From contig JAJPIQ010000044.1 in NCBI GenBank assembly GCA_021324685.1, forward strand, positions 81,066 to 121,795: a DNA stretch of 40,730 bases, given 5' to 3'. The position numbers were made by a program, and so were the translations under genes. Shown here one piece after another: positions 33,891 through 40,730 of this stretch; the first letter of the stretch is position 1, and every line of letters begins with the position of its first letter. The stretch comes from Bacteroidota bacterium. GTDB taxonomy: Bacteria > Bacteroidota > Ignavibacteria > Palsa-1295. Below the pieces are notes generated by a model. That model was not told where the DNA came from, searched no databases, and saw nothing but the letters and a program-made list of their open reading frames with translations.

Positions 33891-35531
33891 TTATTTCTTC
33901 ACCCCGTTCGGCATGTTCTGAACAAATAATTTCGAATGTGAAGTGTTGACGGCCGTGACAGAAGCGCCTTGTTTCAACTTCAGCAGGTCGTCCGACATTT
34001 GGTTCATCGTTTTCTCGCTCGTCTTCATAAAATTCATCGGCTGAATGCCGATCCAGATCATGAAGATCACCATGGGGACCACTGCAACGAGTTCGCGCCA
34101 GTTGAGATCCGGTGTTGCGTGACCATGGTCTTCATGCGTTACGTGTGCATCGTGACCGTGCGAATCATGTCCATGAGCTCCGGCGGGCTTAGCGCCCTTT
34201 GGCATCCCGAATACGAACCGCTGATACATCCAGAGCAGATAGACCGCGGCGAGAATCACGCCGGTTGCGCTCCAGATCGCATAGCTCCACGTATTCAGCA
34301 CCGGCGAATAATAGGCTCCCATCATTGTGAGATATTCACCGATGAATCCGTTAAGACCGGGAAGCCCGACGCTCGAAAAGACTGCGATGCCGAAGAACAC
34401 TGCAAAGAGTGGGACGATCTTCGCAAGGCCGCCGTACTCTGAAATTTCGCGCGTGTGGCGGCGGTCGTACATCATGCCGAACATCATGAAGAGCATTCCG
34501 GTCGACAGCCCATGATTGATCATTTGGATGACCGCCCCCTGCAAGCCCTCGCGGGTCATCGAAAAAATTCCAAGCACAATAAAGCCCATATGGGCGACAG
34601 AGGAATAGGCGATCAGCCGCTTTACATCGGTCTGCACCATCGAAACAAGCGCGCCATAAATAATTCCGATCACTCCGAGCACGGAAAAGAGTCCGGAATA
34701 ATCGAATGCCGCTTGCGGGAACATGCCGAGGCAAAAGCGGATAAGCCCGTACGTCCCCATCTTGAGCAGCACGCCGGCAAGAATAACGGAACCCGCCGTG
34801 GGGGCTTCGGTATGCGCATCCGGAAGCCAGGTATGAAGCGGGAAGATCGGAACTTTAATTGCGAAGCTCAGTGCAAATCCGAAAAAGAGTAAATGCTGCA
34901 CGTCGATCGGAAGCTGCCGTGAGATGACCATCAGCTTCGTGAGATCGGTCGTGAAATGTCCGGTGATGTGCCCCGCCTGAATGCCCAGCCAGATAATCGC
35001 GACGAGCATAATGAGCGAACCGGCCATCGTATAGATAAAGAACTTGATCGCCGAATAAATACGCCGCTTACCGCCCCAGACGCCGATGATGAAATACATC
35101 GGAATGAGGATCACTTCCCAGAAGATGTAGAAAAGGAATAGGTCGAGCGAGCAAAACACGCCGAGCATTCCCGTTTCGAGCACCAGAAGTAATGCCATGA
35201 ACCCGGGAACCGATTTCTGGATCGAGTTCCACGTGCCGAAGATCGTTACGATCGTGAGGAAGGTCGTAAGCAGGATGAGCAGCATGGACATTCCATCGAT
35301 GCCCACGAAATAGGTAAACGAAAGGCCGGGCAGGACCACCCACGGCATCTGCTCCGTGAGCTGGTAGCCGCTCCCAGCGGAGTTGAATTGTGCATACACG
35401 CCGAGCGAGATCGCGAAGGTGACGATGCTCGTGATGAGCGCGACCCATTTTGCGGCTTCCGCCCTGCGGACCGCCAGTGCCATGACCGCGCCCAGGAGCG
35501 GGATAAAAATCAGGAGTGATAGAATACCCAT
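33891..35531 (-). CDS. nuoM: NADH-quinone oxidoreductase subunit M with histidine-rich loop
   Basis: A 546-residue antiporter-like subunit of complex I with the expected motifs: FWEVILIPMYFIIGVWGG (the key membrane Glu), KVPIFPLHTWLPDAHTEAPT (key Lys), YSSVAHMGFIVLG, and GLPGLNGFIGEY. Compared with an ordinary ~500-residue NuoM it has a histidine/aspartate-rich insert at about residues 449-471 (HGHDSHGHDAHVTHEDHGHA), presumably exposed between helices and able to bind metal. The gene starts 40 bases after the small accessory gene (35572) rather than after nuoL, because of the insert at 35572-37221. Confidence 0.95.
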   Translation of the reverse strand: MGILSLLIFIPLLGAVMALAVRRAEAAKWVALITSIVTFAISLGVYAQFNSAGSGYQLTEQMPWVVLPGLSFTYFVGIDGMSMLLILLTTFLTIVTIFGTWNSIQKSVPGFMALLLVLETGMLGVFCSLDLFLFYIFWEVILIPMYFIIGVWGGKRRIYSAIKFFIYTMAGSLIMLVAIIWLGIQAGHITGHFTTDLTKLMVISRQLPIDVQHLLFFGFALSFAIKVPIFPLHTWLPDAHTEAPTAGSVILAGVLLKMGTYGLIRFCLGMFPQAAFDYSGLFSVLGVIGIIYGALVSMVQTDVKRLIAYSSVAHMGFIVLGIFSMTREGLQGAVIQMINHGLSTGMLFMMFGMMYDRRHTREISEYGGLAKIVPLFAVFFGIAVFSSVGLPGLNGFIGEYLTMMGAYYSPVLNTWSYAIWSATGVILAAVYLLWMYQRFVFGMPKGAKPAGAHGHDSHGHDAHVTHEDHGHATPDLNWRELVAVVPMVIFMIWIGIQPMNFMKTSEKTMNQMSDDLLKLKQGASVTAVNTSHSKLFVQNMPNGVKK

Positions 35532-35571
35532 GTTAAATTTGTGAACCCTGCAAAATTACGGATTTTCTATA

Positions 35572-35751
35572 TTATTTATTACGATTCTGTTGTTTTTCTT
35601 TAAATTTTTGCGCGAGACGAGTTTTTTCCGCTTCGTCGTGAATTTTTTTCATATACTCCTTCATCGGAAGATGTCCCCACTTCCGGTAATGTTCGTCGCG
35701 AACGCCTCGCACAAAAGCAACCGCATCAAATTCCTTCTTCTTCTTTTCCAT
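35572..35751 (-). CDS. Small protein downstream of the PIN gene, possible antitoxin
   Basis: A 59-residue frame, too short for most gene callers: ATG at 35751, TAA at 35572. It begins MEKKKKEFDAVAFVRGV, is strongly charged and ends KEKQQNRNK. Its start overlaps the end of the PIN-domain gene by 26 bases in a different frame. In PIN systems of this kind (toxin with a short charged partner), the small protein often binds the toxin, but usual order is antitoxin first; here it is second. It may therefore be the antitoxin in reversed order or an unrelated small protein. It lies 40 bases before nuoM. Confidence 0.6.
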   Translation of the reverse strand: MEKKKKEFDAVAFVRGVRDEHYRKWGHLPMKEYMKKIHDEAEKTRLAQKFKEKQQNRNK

Positions 35752-36202
35752 AAATTAAGTCCTTTGGGCTTCGAATTTCAATATGTTCGTACCCTTCGCG
35801 CCGATTCACCTTGTTGAATTCTTCAATTCGCGCAAAATTAACAATATGCTTAAAATTCCAGCTTACAAGCACGTCCGCTTGAAAAACAGTTGCAAAAGCG
35901 ATATGGGTTGCATCGTCCTTGGATGAAGCAGGTAGAGACCCAGCCTCTAAGTATTTCGAGGCGAGTTCAGGAACTAACGGCGATTCCGGTAGGCGCTCGA
36001 TTTGGTCGTCATCATAATCCTCAAGAAGATTTCTAACTTCATCCGGAGCGGGTTCTAATTCGGTAAGGGTCGTTGAAGAAATGAGGCCTTGGTAAATTCC
36101 AACCCGAATGCATTCGAAAAGTTTTCGAGATTCATCGCGGAATTCCTCATCGAAACAACCGCCAATGACCGAAGTATCGAGATAAACGCGGAGTTTTCTC
36201 AT
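35726..36202 (-). CDS. PIN-domain (VapC-like) protein
   Basis: A 158-residue PIN ribonuclease-type protein. Conserved acidic residues are visible: D9 in VYLDTSVIGG, E48/E50 in LTELEPA, D96/D97 in SKDDATHIAF, and the final motif LVSWNFKHI, where Asn replaces the common fourth Asp, a known variant in this subgroup. Such proteins cleave RNA and are often toxins paired with a small antitoxin; the 59-residue gene at 35572 is the candidate partner and overlaps its end by 26 bases. It lies 74 bases downstream of the zinc-finger gene in the AT-rich insert between nuoL and nuoM. The target RNA is unknown. Confidence 0.85.
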   Translation of the reverse strand: MRKLRVYLDTSVIGGCFDEEFRDESRKLFECIRVGIYQGLISSTTLTELEPAPDEVRNLLEDYDDDQIERLPESPLVPELASKYLEAGSLPASSKDDATHIAFATVFQADVLVSWNFKHIVNFARIEEFNKVNRREGYEHIEIRSPKDLIYGKEEEGI

Positions 36203-36276
36203 CAGCTATTGGTGGAACTGTTACGCTATTTGGGCTGCGTAATGCTGGATGGAATCGAGGGGAATCATCGTGTTTA

Positions 36277-37221
36277 CTATTTGCCTTTCTTCTGTCTCGG
36301 ATAAAGAGCTTCAATTCTGGCTTTTAGTTTCGATTCAAAGTCGGATGCATCATTCCAAACAATATGACTAAAATGATTCGTGTCAAAATGAACAGCATTC
36401 ATATCAGTGTCACGGCAAGTCCAAATTACAGGAATTTTTAATCCCATTGCAAAGCCTGCTTCAAAATAGACTCCAGGTTTATTTTGAGTGAAATCTGCAA
36501 TTAAAATTCCACTTTTTCGAATCTCAGAAATTATCATATCATCAACTTTTCCACTAAAATGCTGTCGATCGATTCGGTACGGATTAAAATTACAAGATTT
36601 CAATGCCAAATAAATAGCATTGTCATAAATAAAATTAAGTGTGGAATCAAATGACATCGCGACAAAAGCCTGATCCGATATTATTCGCCGATCCTTTATA
36701 TCCCTTATACGCTGCCATCCACTTCTGGTTAGTTGACAGTCCACACGTTTTTCAGCATATGGCATCTCATCTCCGACCTCCAAATACCCTTCTTCCTTAG
36801 CAGAATCAATAACATACTTAAATTCCTCACCATCGTGAGTAGCTGCAATGGGATAGTCATTATCCGGGGTAAATGTAATAACTGAACTATATCGATTTGA
36901 ATTATCAGCAAAATGCCAAAGAATCAAATCAATCGCATCAATAAGGTCATTGGGGATGGGGATGCTTCTAATTAACTCGTCTCCGTTGTCGTGCTCAAGC
37001 AATACTGATGTTTTATGGAAGCTATGATAGCGAAGTGCCGCGGAGAGTAAATAAAGTTGATGAGAGTCCTTTAAAAGACTCGTTGCTGTTAAAGCTGGAT
37101 AAGTAAGCCGATACGTTCCACAGCGTTCACATTCAATTTGAAATGGTCCGTAACTAGGCCCGGTCGATTTCGCGGGGGATTTACAAACCGGACATGTGAG
37201 GTCTTCTGGAAATGTTGTCAT
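36277..37221 (-). CDS. Zinc-finger protein with C-terminal nucleoside-deoxyribosyltransferase-like domain
   Basis: A 314-residue protein. The N-terminus has a four-cysteine zinc-ribbon (C10, C13, C31, C34: CPVC...CERC). The middle (about 60-180) is unassigned, with a winged-helix-like stretch ending LTRSGWQRI. Residues 185-310 show the nucleoside 2-deoxyribosyltransferase-like fold: FVAMSFDS at 186-193, IADFTQNKPGVYFEAGFAMGL at 241-261 with the candidate catalytic Glu254, a Rossmann-like TIR/DRT relative. The start ATG at 37221 is used, not a longer upstream one inside nuoL. It begins 5 bases after the nuoL stop, so it is read as part of the nuo transcript, but its DNA is much poorer in G+C than nuoL. 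The function is unknown; DRT-type effectors occur in defence proteins. Confidence 0.75.
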   Translation of the reverse strand: MTTFPEDLTCPVCKSPAKSTGPSYGPFQIECERCGTYRLTYPALTATSLLKDSHQLYLLSAALRYHSFHKTSVLLEHDNGDELIRSIPIPNDLIDAIDLILWHFADNSNRYSSVITFTPDNDYPIAATHDGEEFKYVIDSAKEEGYLEVGDEMPYAEKRVDCQLTRSGWQRIRDIKDRRIISDQAFVAMSFDSTLNFIYDNAIYLALKSCNFNPYRIDRQHFSGKVDDMIISEIRKSGILIADFTQNKPGVYFEAGFAMGLKIPVIWTCRDTDMNAVHFDTNHFSHIVWNDASDFESKLKARIEALYPRQKKGK

Positions 37222-37226
37222 CACTC

Positions 37227-39185
37227 TTAAAACATCACCAACCACCCCACGACAATGGCTAATCCCACGACGATCAGGACGGCATAATTCTGTGCGATGC
37301 CCGTCTGGATGCGGCGGATGGAACCGGAACCAATTTCGGCAATGTGTGCAAATCCGTTGATAATGCCGTCGATGATCCTGACATCGACGATTTTCCACAA
37401 AAAGCTTTCGCTGATATTATAGATGGGCTGGACAATGCCAGCATTGTAAATCTCATCCACGTAGTACTTGTTGTGGACCAACTGGTAGATCCCGCCAAGT
37501 TTCGCTTCGTCAGCAGCGAGTGTCCGTTTGCGCTCGTAAATGCGAACGGCGATTAAAATTCCGGCGAGGGCGATCGCAACGGAGACGGCCATCATCGCCC
37601 ATTCGAGGCCGGTATTTTCGGCGCCAGTACCCATGGCAAGCGAAATATGCTCGCCCTGTCCCACGATCGGCTCGAGCCAGCTTTCGATCGCGTTCCCGGC
37701 GCCGAAAACAGAGGGCATTCCAAGGAATCCGCCCACGATAGAAAGCGCCGCCAGCACTACCAGGGGCAGCCACATTTTCCAATCGACCTCGTGCGGCGTG
37801 TGATGGTGCTCATCGAAGCGTGGCTTCCCGTAGAAGGTCAGAAATACTGCGCGGAACATGTAGAATGCGGTCATGAGCGCTGCAATAGCGCCGATGAGCC
37901 ATAGCAAGACGGAACCCCGACTGAACGCCTGCCACAGGATTTCATCCTTTGAGAAAAATCCGGCGAAAGGTGGAATTCCGGCAATGGCAAGTGTCGCAAA
38001 GAAGAATGTCCAGAATGTTATGGGAAGATATTTTTTAAGTCCTCCCATTTTCTGCATGTCCTGTTCGTGGTGCATGGCATGGATCACTGCGCCGGAGCCT
38101 AAAAAGAGACATGCTTTGAAAAATGCGTGTGTGACTACGTGAAACACGCCTGCAGTAAACGCACCGACTCCCAATGCGAGGAACATGTATCCCAACTGCG
38201 AGACCGTCGAATAAGCAAGAACTTTTTTAATGTCGTTCTGGAAAATTCCAATCGATGCCGCAAAGATCGCCGTCACGGCGCCGACCGCGGCAACGACGCC
38301 AAGCGTCGTCGGTGAAAGCGCGAACAGAATATTGGACCGGGCGACAAGAAAAATTCCGCTCGTGACCATGGTCGCGGCATGGATGAGTGCGCTGACCGGT
38401 GTCGGACCTGCCATGGCGTCGGGGAGCCAAACATAGAGCGGTATCTGTGCGCTCTTGCCGGTGCATCCCAGGAATAGCATCAGCGTGATGATGGTCAGGA
38501 TCGGTGCGCCGGCCGCGAGACCCATCGCCATCCCGGCGTGGCGAACGCCATCGACCATATTACCGCCGGAACCTAAAATATCGAGATAATTCAGGGAGCC
38601 GAACTGGTAGAGCATTGCTCCCATCGCGACGAGAAATCCGAAATCGCCAATGCGGTTGACGACAAATGCTTTCTTCGCCGCATCGTTATTTTTATTCTCG
38701 TCGTACCAGAATCCGATCAGGAGATAGCTGCACAGCCCTACGCCTTCCCATCCGAGGAATGTCCATAAATAGTTATCGGCCATGACGAGCTGGAGCATCA
38801 TGACGATAAAAAGGTTGAGGTAAACGAAGAACCGCCAGAAACCACGATCGCCCTTCATGTAGGCAATGCTGTAGAGATGGATAAGCGTCCCGACTCCCGT
38901 GATGACGAGCATGAATACGATCGAAAGCTGGTCGATGAGGTACGCGATATTGACCTGTACTCGTCCGACGTGGATCCAGTCAAGCATCGTGTAGTGAATG
39001 GCGCGCTCTTCGGGCGCGCGGCCCATCATTTGGATGAAAAGTCCGGCGGTAATGATAAAGCTGATGAATACTGCAAATGTCGCGATCCAGCCCGCCAGTT
39101 GGCCCTTCATCCGCGAGCCGAAAAACGTATTGATCGCAAACGCCGCAAGCGGCGCAAGCACGATATAGGGTATGAGTTGAGTCAC
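37227..39185 (-). CDS. nuoL: NADH-quinone oxidoreductase subunit L
   Basis: A 652-residue subunit, the distal antiporter-like part of complex I. It shows the motifs WTFLGWEGVGLCSYLLIGFW, NRIGDFGFLVA, GKSAQIPLYVWLPDAMAGPTPVSALIHAATMV and YSTVSQLGYMFLALG, and the long C-terminal lateral helix with a final membrane segment (AQNYAVLIVVGLAIVVGWLVMF). Length is normal. It starts 4 bases after nuoK and is followed 5 bases later by the zinc-finger accessory gene instead of nuoM. Confidence 0.96.
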   Translation of the reverse strand: MTQLIPYIVLAPLAAFAINTFFGSRMKGQLAGWIATFAVFISFIITAGLFIQMMGRAPEERAIHYTMLDWIHVGRVQVNIAYLIDQLSIVFMLVITGVGTLIHLYSIAYMKGDRGFWRFFVYLNLFIVMMLQLVMADNYLWTFLGWEGVGLCSYLLIGFWYDENKNNDAAKKAFVVNRIGDFGFLVAMGAMLYQFGSLNYLDILGSGGNMVDGVRHAGMAMGLAAGAPILTIITLMLFLGCTGKSAQIPLYVWLPDAMAGPTPVSALIHAATMVTSGIFLVARSNILFALSPTTLGVVAAVGAVTAIFAASIGIFQNDIKKVLAYSTVSQLGYMFLALGVGAFTAGVFHVVTHAFFKACLFLGSGAVIHAMHHEQDMQKMGGLKKYLPITFWTFFFATLAIAGIPPFAGFFSKDEILWQAFSRGSVLLWLIGAIAALMTAFYMFRAVFLTFYGKPRFDEHHHTPHEVDWKMWLPLVVLAALSIVGGFLGMPSVFGAGNAIESWLEPIVGQGEHISLAMGTGAENTGLEWAMMAVSVAIALAGILIAVRIYERKRTLAADEAKLGGIYQLVHNKYYVDEIYNAGIVQPIYNISESFLWKIVDVRIIDGIINGFAHIAEIGSGSIRRIQTGIAQNYAVLIVVGLAIVVGWLVMF

Positions 39186-39189
39186 GGTG

Positions 39190-39492
39190 TTACCACTTCA
39201 AAATATTCATCTTCGTCACATCGACGGTCTGCTTGTTGCGGAAAAGAGCAATGATGATCGCGAGTCCCACGGCGGCTTCGGCAGCGGCGACGGTCATAAC
39301 GAAAAAGACGAGGATCTGGCCGGTCTGGTCTCCGAGGAATTGTGCAAACGCAATGAGCGTGAGGTTCACGGCATTGAGCATCAACTCGACGCACATGAAG
39401 ATGATAATTGCGTTTCGGCGAAAGAGAACGCCGACGGTCCCGATCACGAAAAGGATCGCAGAAACGGCGAGGTAATGACTAAGAGGTGCCAC
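39190..39492 (-). CDS. nuoK: NADH-quinone oxidoreductase subunit K
   Basis: A 100-residue membrane subunit of complex I with three helices. Conserved intramembrane glutamates are in [12 protein letters not shown] and [11 protein letters not shown], and both take part in the proton path. The length is standard. It is encoded 4 bases before nuoL on the same strand, and 136 bases after nuoJ, a gap that holds a 39-codon frame. Confidence 0.95.
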   Translation of the reverse strand: MAPLSHYLAVSAILFVIGTVGVLFRRNAIIIFMCVELMLNAVNLTLIAFAQFLGDQTGQILVFFVMTVAAAEAAVGLAIIIALFRNKQTVDVTKMNILKW

Positions 39493-39512
39493 GTATTAAT
39501 TAGAAAATTTTT

Positions 39513-39632
39513 TTAGAATCTCGTGGGCGCGACAGTGGAGATAATGATCGAAGTGGTTTCCATCGGACGACCGCCGGTTTCCGGATTTCCCGGGCATGAC
39601 ACGCAAAGGTCGCCTTCAAAATTATCCGTCAT
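39513..39632 (-). CDS. Possible 39-residue protein between nuoJ and nuoK
   Basis: A small frame whose ATG (39632-39630) overlaps the nuoJ stop in the ATGA manner and which ends at 39513, 20 bases before the nuoK start. It begins MTDNFEGDLCVSCPGNPETG and has a CxxC pair and no membrane segment. The overlap is what an operon-coupled gene would show, but the frame is short, has no recognisable family and could be chance. Confidence 0.25.
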   Translation of the reverse strand: MTDNFEGDLCVSCPGNPETGGRPMETTSIIISTVAPTRF

Positions 39633-40138
39633 ACCAATTTCTTTTTAGCGAGAATGATCGCTCCCACAGCGGCGGAGATCAGAATAAGCGAAGCCATTTC
39701 AAATGGGAACGAATATCCGGTATAGAGCGCACGCCCGACCGATTCCGTCGTCCCCAGGACCGCGGCCGCAGGATTGATCGACTTCGGAAGCTTGTCCTGC
39801 GAAAGGAAGATCATGGCGAGGATTTGTGCCAGGACGCCCAGGGCAGCCAGGATCCCAACGATTGCTTTCCAGTTATTCGTAACGCGGATGTCCTCACTTT
39901 CAAGGTTCAACAGCATGATCACGAAGAGTACGAGGACCATGATCGCCCCGGCGTAGACCGCGACCTGTACGACCGCGAGGAATTGCGCCTGCAGCGTAAG
40001 ATAAATTGCCGCGAGAAAGCAAAACGTCAGCACCAGCATCAGCGCACTCACCACGGCCGATTTTCTCGTGATGGTCAGCAGTGCGCAAACGATAGCACCG
40101 GCGCTGAATACATAAAAAGCGATTTCAGAAAGTGGCAT
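39629..40138 (-). CDS. nuoJ: NADH-quinone oxidoreductase subunit J
   Basis: A 169-residue membrane subunit of complex I with five hydrophobic segments. The conserved third helix is recognised in FLAVVQVAVYAGAIMVLVLFVIMLLNL, the family signature with a helix break near YAGAI. It is the first nuo gene in the transcript direction; no nuoI or nuoH lies upstream. Instead asnS precedes it with a 43-base gap. The remaining subunits must be encoded elsewhere, so the membrane-arm genes JKLMN are separated from the hydrophilic arm in this genome. Confidence 0.93.
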   Translation of the reverse strand: MPLSEIAFYVFSAGAIVCALLTITRKSAVVSALMLVLTFCFLAAIYLTLQAQFLAVVQVAVYAGAIMVLVLFVIMLLNLESEDIRVTNNWKAIVGILAALGVLAQILAMIFLSQDKLPKSINPAAAVLGTTESVGRALYTGYSFPFEMASLILISAAVGAIILAKKKLV

Positions 40139-40181
40139 TATGAAGCAAAGACTTGTGCAAATTTACGAAACTTACTGCACG

Positions 40182-40730
40182 TTACGGCCAGATTCGTGTC
40201 AGCGTTCTCGGAAAGGGAATGGCTTCTCGAATATGCTCCAAACCGCACACCCACATGACGAGGCGTTCGAGGCCAAGTCCGAAGCCGGCATGGGGAACGC
40301 TTCCGAAGCGGCGAAGGTCGAGATACCACTCGAAGACCGATTGCGGCAATTTGTGCTCTTCAAGCCGGCTCAAAAGTTCGTCTAAGTTATCTTCGCGCTG
40401 GGAACCGCCGATGATTTCGCCAAATTCGGGGAAAAGAACGTCCATTGCGAGCGCTTTGTCCGGCTCATTCGGATCGCGCTTCATATAAAACGCTTTTACC
40501 GATGCGGGATAATGATGAACGATCATGGGCTGATCGTAGAGCGACGTCAGAGCCACTTCATCGTACGCTCCAAAATCGTCGCCATACTCGAATCGCTTGA
40601 ACGTGGGGGGAAGCTCTTCGCCGGAAGCGAGCTTTTCTTCCCAATAGCGATCGAGGATCTTTGCCGCTTCATCGTAGTGCATTCGTTTAAACGGCTGGAG
40701 CACCTTTTCGCAGCGAGCTTTTAAGGTCCC
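40182..40730 (-). CDS. asnS: Asparaginyl-tRNA synthetase, C-terminal part (runs off the window)
   Basis: The last 182 residues of a class II synthetase that charges tRNA-Asn. The frame is open at the window edge (GTLKARCEKVLQPFKR, then a helical stretch). The class II motif 3 with the ATP-binding arginine reads GFGLGLERLVMWVCG, and the ends IREAIPFPRTLTRIWP and GEIIGGSQRE are those of AsnS rather than AspS, which has the additional insertion domain. It lies 43 bases upstream of nuoJ on the same strand, with no terminator seen, so they could be cotranscribed. The N-terminal OB-fold anticodon-binding domain lies outside. Confidence 0.9.
   Translation of the reverse strand, partial: GTLKARCEKVLQPFKRMHYDEAAKILDRYWEEKLASGEELPPTFKRFEYGDDFGAYDEVALTSLYDQPMIVHHYPASVKAFYMKRDPNEPDKALAMDVLFPEFGEIIGGSQREDNLDELLSRLEEHKLPQSVFEWYLDLRRFGSVPHAGFGLGLERLVMWVCGLEHIREAIPFPRTLTRIWP

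Noticed and set aside
35532-37226. Transposon or integrase responsible for the insert in the nuo operon
   Set aside because: No transposase or integrase is present in or near the insert, and no flanking direct repeats were recognised, so the mechanism of insertion is unknown.
37222-37398. Longer N-terminus for the zinc-finger/DRT-like protein
   Set aside because: The extra 59 residues are the nuoL coding region read in another frame, with improbable Arg/His/Cys-rich composition; the ATG at 37221 gives a sensible start.
1-40730. CRISPR arrays, tRNA or rRNA genes
   Set aside because: I saw no regularly spaced direct repeats and no recognisable tRNA arms or rRNA segments on reading both strands, although short tRNAs can be missed by eye.

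Overview
The window is about 40.7 kb of bacterial chromosome, densely coded on both strands with no rRNA, tRNA, CRISPR array or insertion sequence that I could see. Two secreted proteins end in the type IX secretion (T9SS) sorting domain, the primary sigma factor is the short (287-residue) form, and there is a complete LexA and a membrane arm of respiratory complex I. Together these point to the Bacteroidota/Chlorobiota/Ignavibacteria/Kapabacteria assemblage. The phylum is inference. A classical TTGACA/TATATT promoter in front of lexA argues against a core Bacteroidia member, although two TAnnTTTG-type -7 elements are also present.

Layout. 1-1002 (-): uvrB (partial) behind miaE, divergent from 1087-2308 (+), a TauE/SafE permease with its DUF1634 partner. 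2312-6084 (-): a nitronate-monooxygenase-like flavoprotein and an M16 zinc peptidase, then a small unknown gene and lexA with its control region. 7420-10367 (+): a secreted six-repeat Kelch protein translationally coupled to a Tat-signal multicopper oxidase, both with T9SS tails. 10466-13895 (+): two overlapping paralogous genes, each TIR + TolB-N-like (COG5616) + TPR. 13962-19191 (+): an SDR oxidoreductase, an M24 peptidase homologue with altered metal ligands, and a YdiJ-type FAD/Fe-S dehydrogenase. 19248-19937 (-): a cytochrome c lipoprotein. 20238-22963 (+): a Nudix hydrolase and two related exported proteins of unknown role. 23128-25491 (+): a GAF-GAF-degenerate GGDEF protein. 25855-26718 (+): rpoD, then a membrane protein.

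27872-40730 (-) is one long co-directional block. Read in transcription order it is asnS (partial), nuoJ, nuoK, nuoL, an AT-rich accessory insert, nuoM, nuoN, nnr (NAD(P)HX repair), ccmB, ccmC, an unlisted ccmD-like 41-residue gene, a GNAT acetyltransferase and a HAD phosphatase. Most junctions overlap or lie within a few bases. The insert between nuoL and nuoM carries a zinc-finger/nucleoside-deoxyribosyltransferase-like protein, a PIN-domain protein and a small basic/acidic protein, and is visibly poorer in G+C than the nuo genes around it.

The best candidates for an undescribed system are (a) the tandem TIR/TolB-N-like/TPR pair, in which the effector halves are nearly identical and the TPR halves have diverged, and (b) the accessory module seated inside the complex I operon, whose first gene starts 5 bases after the nuoL stop. 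Both would be consistent with NAD- or nucleotide-directed defence or stress functions, but that is inference from domain type, not something the sequence proves.
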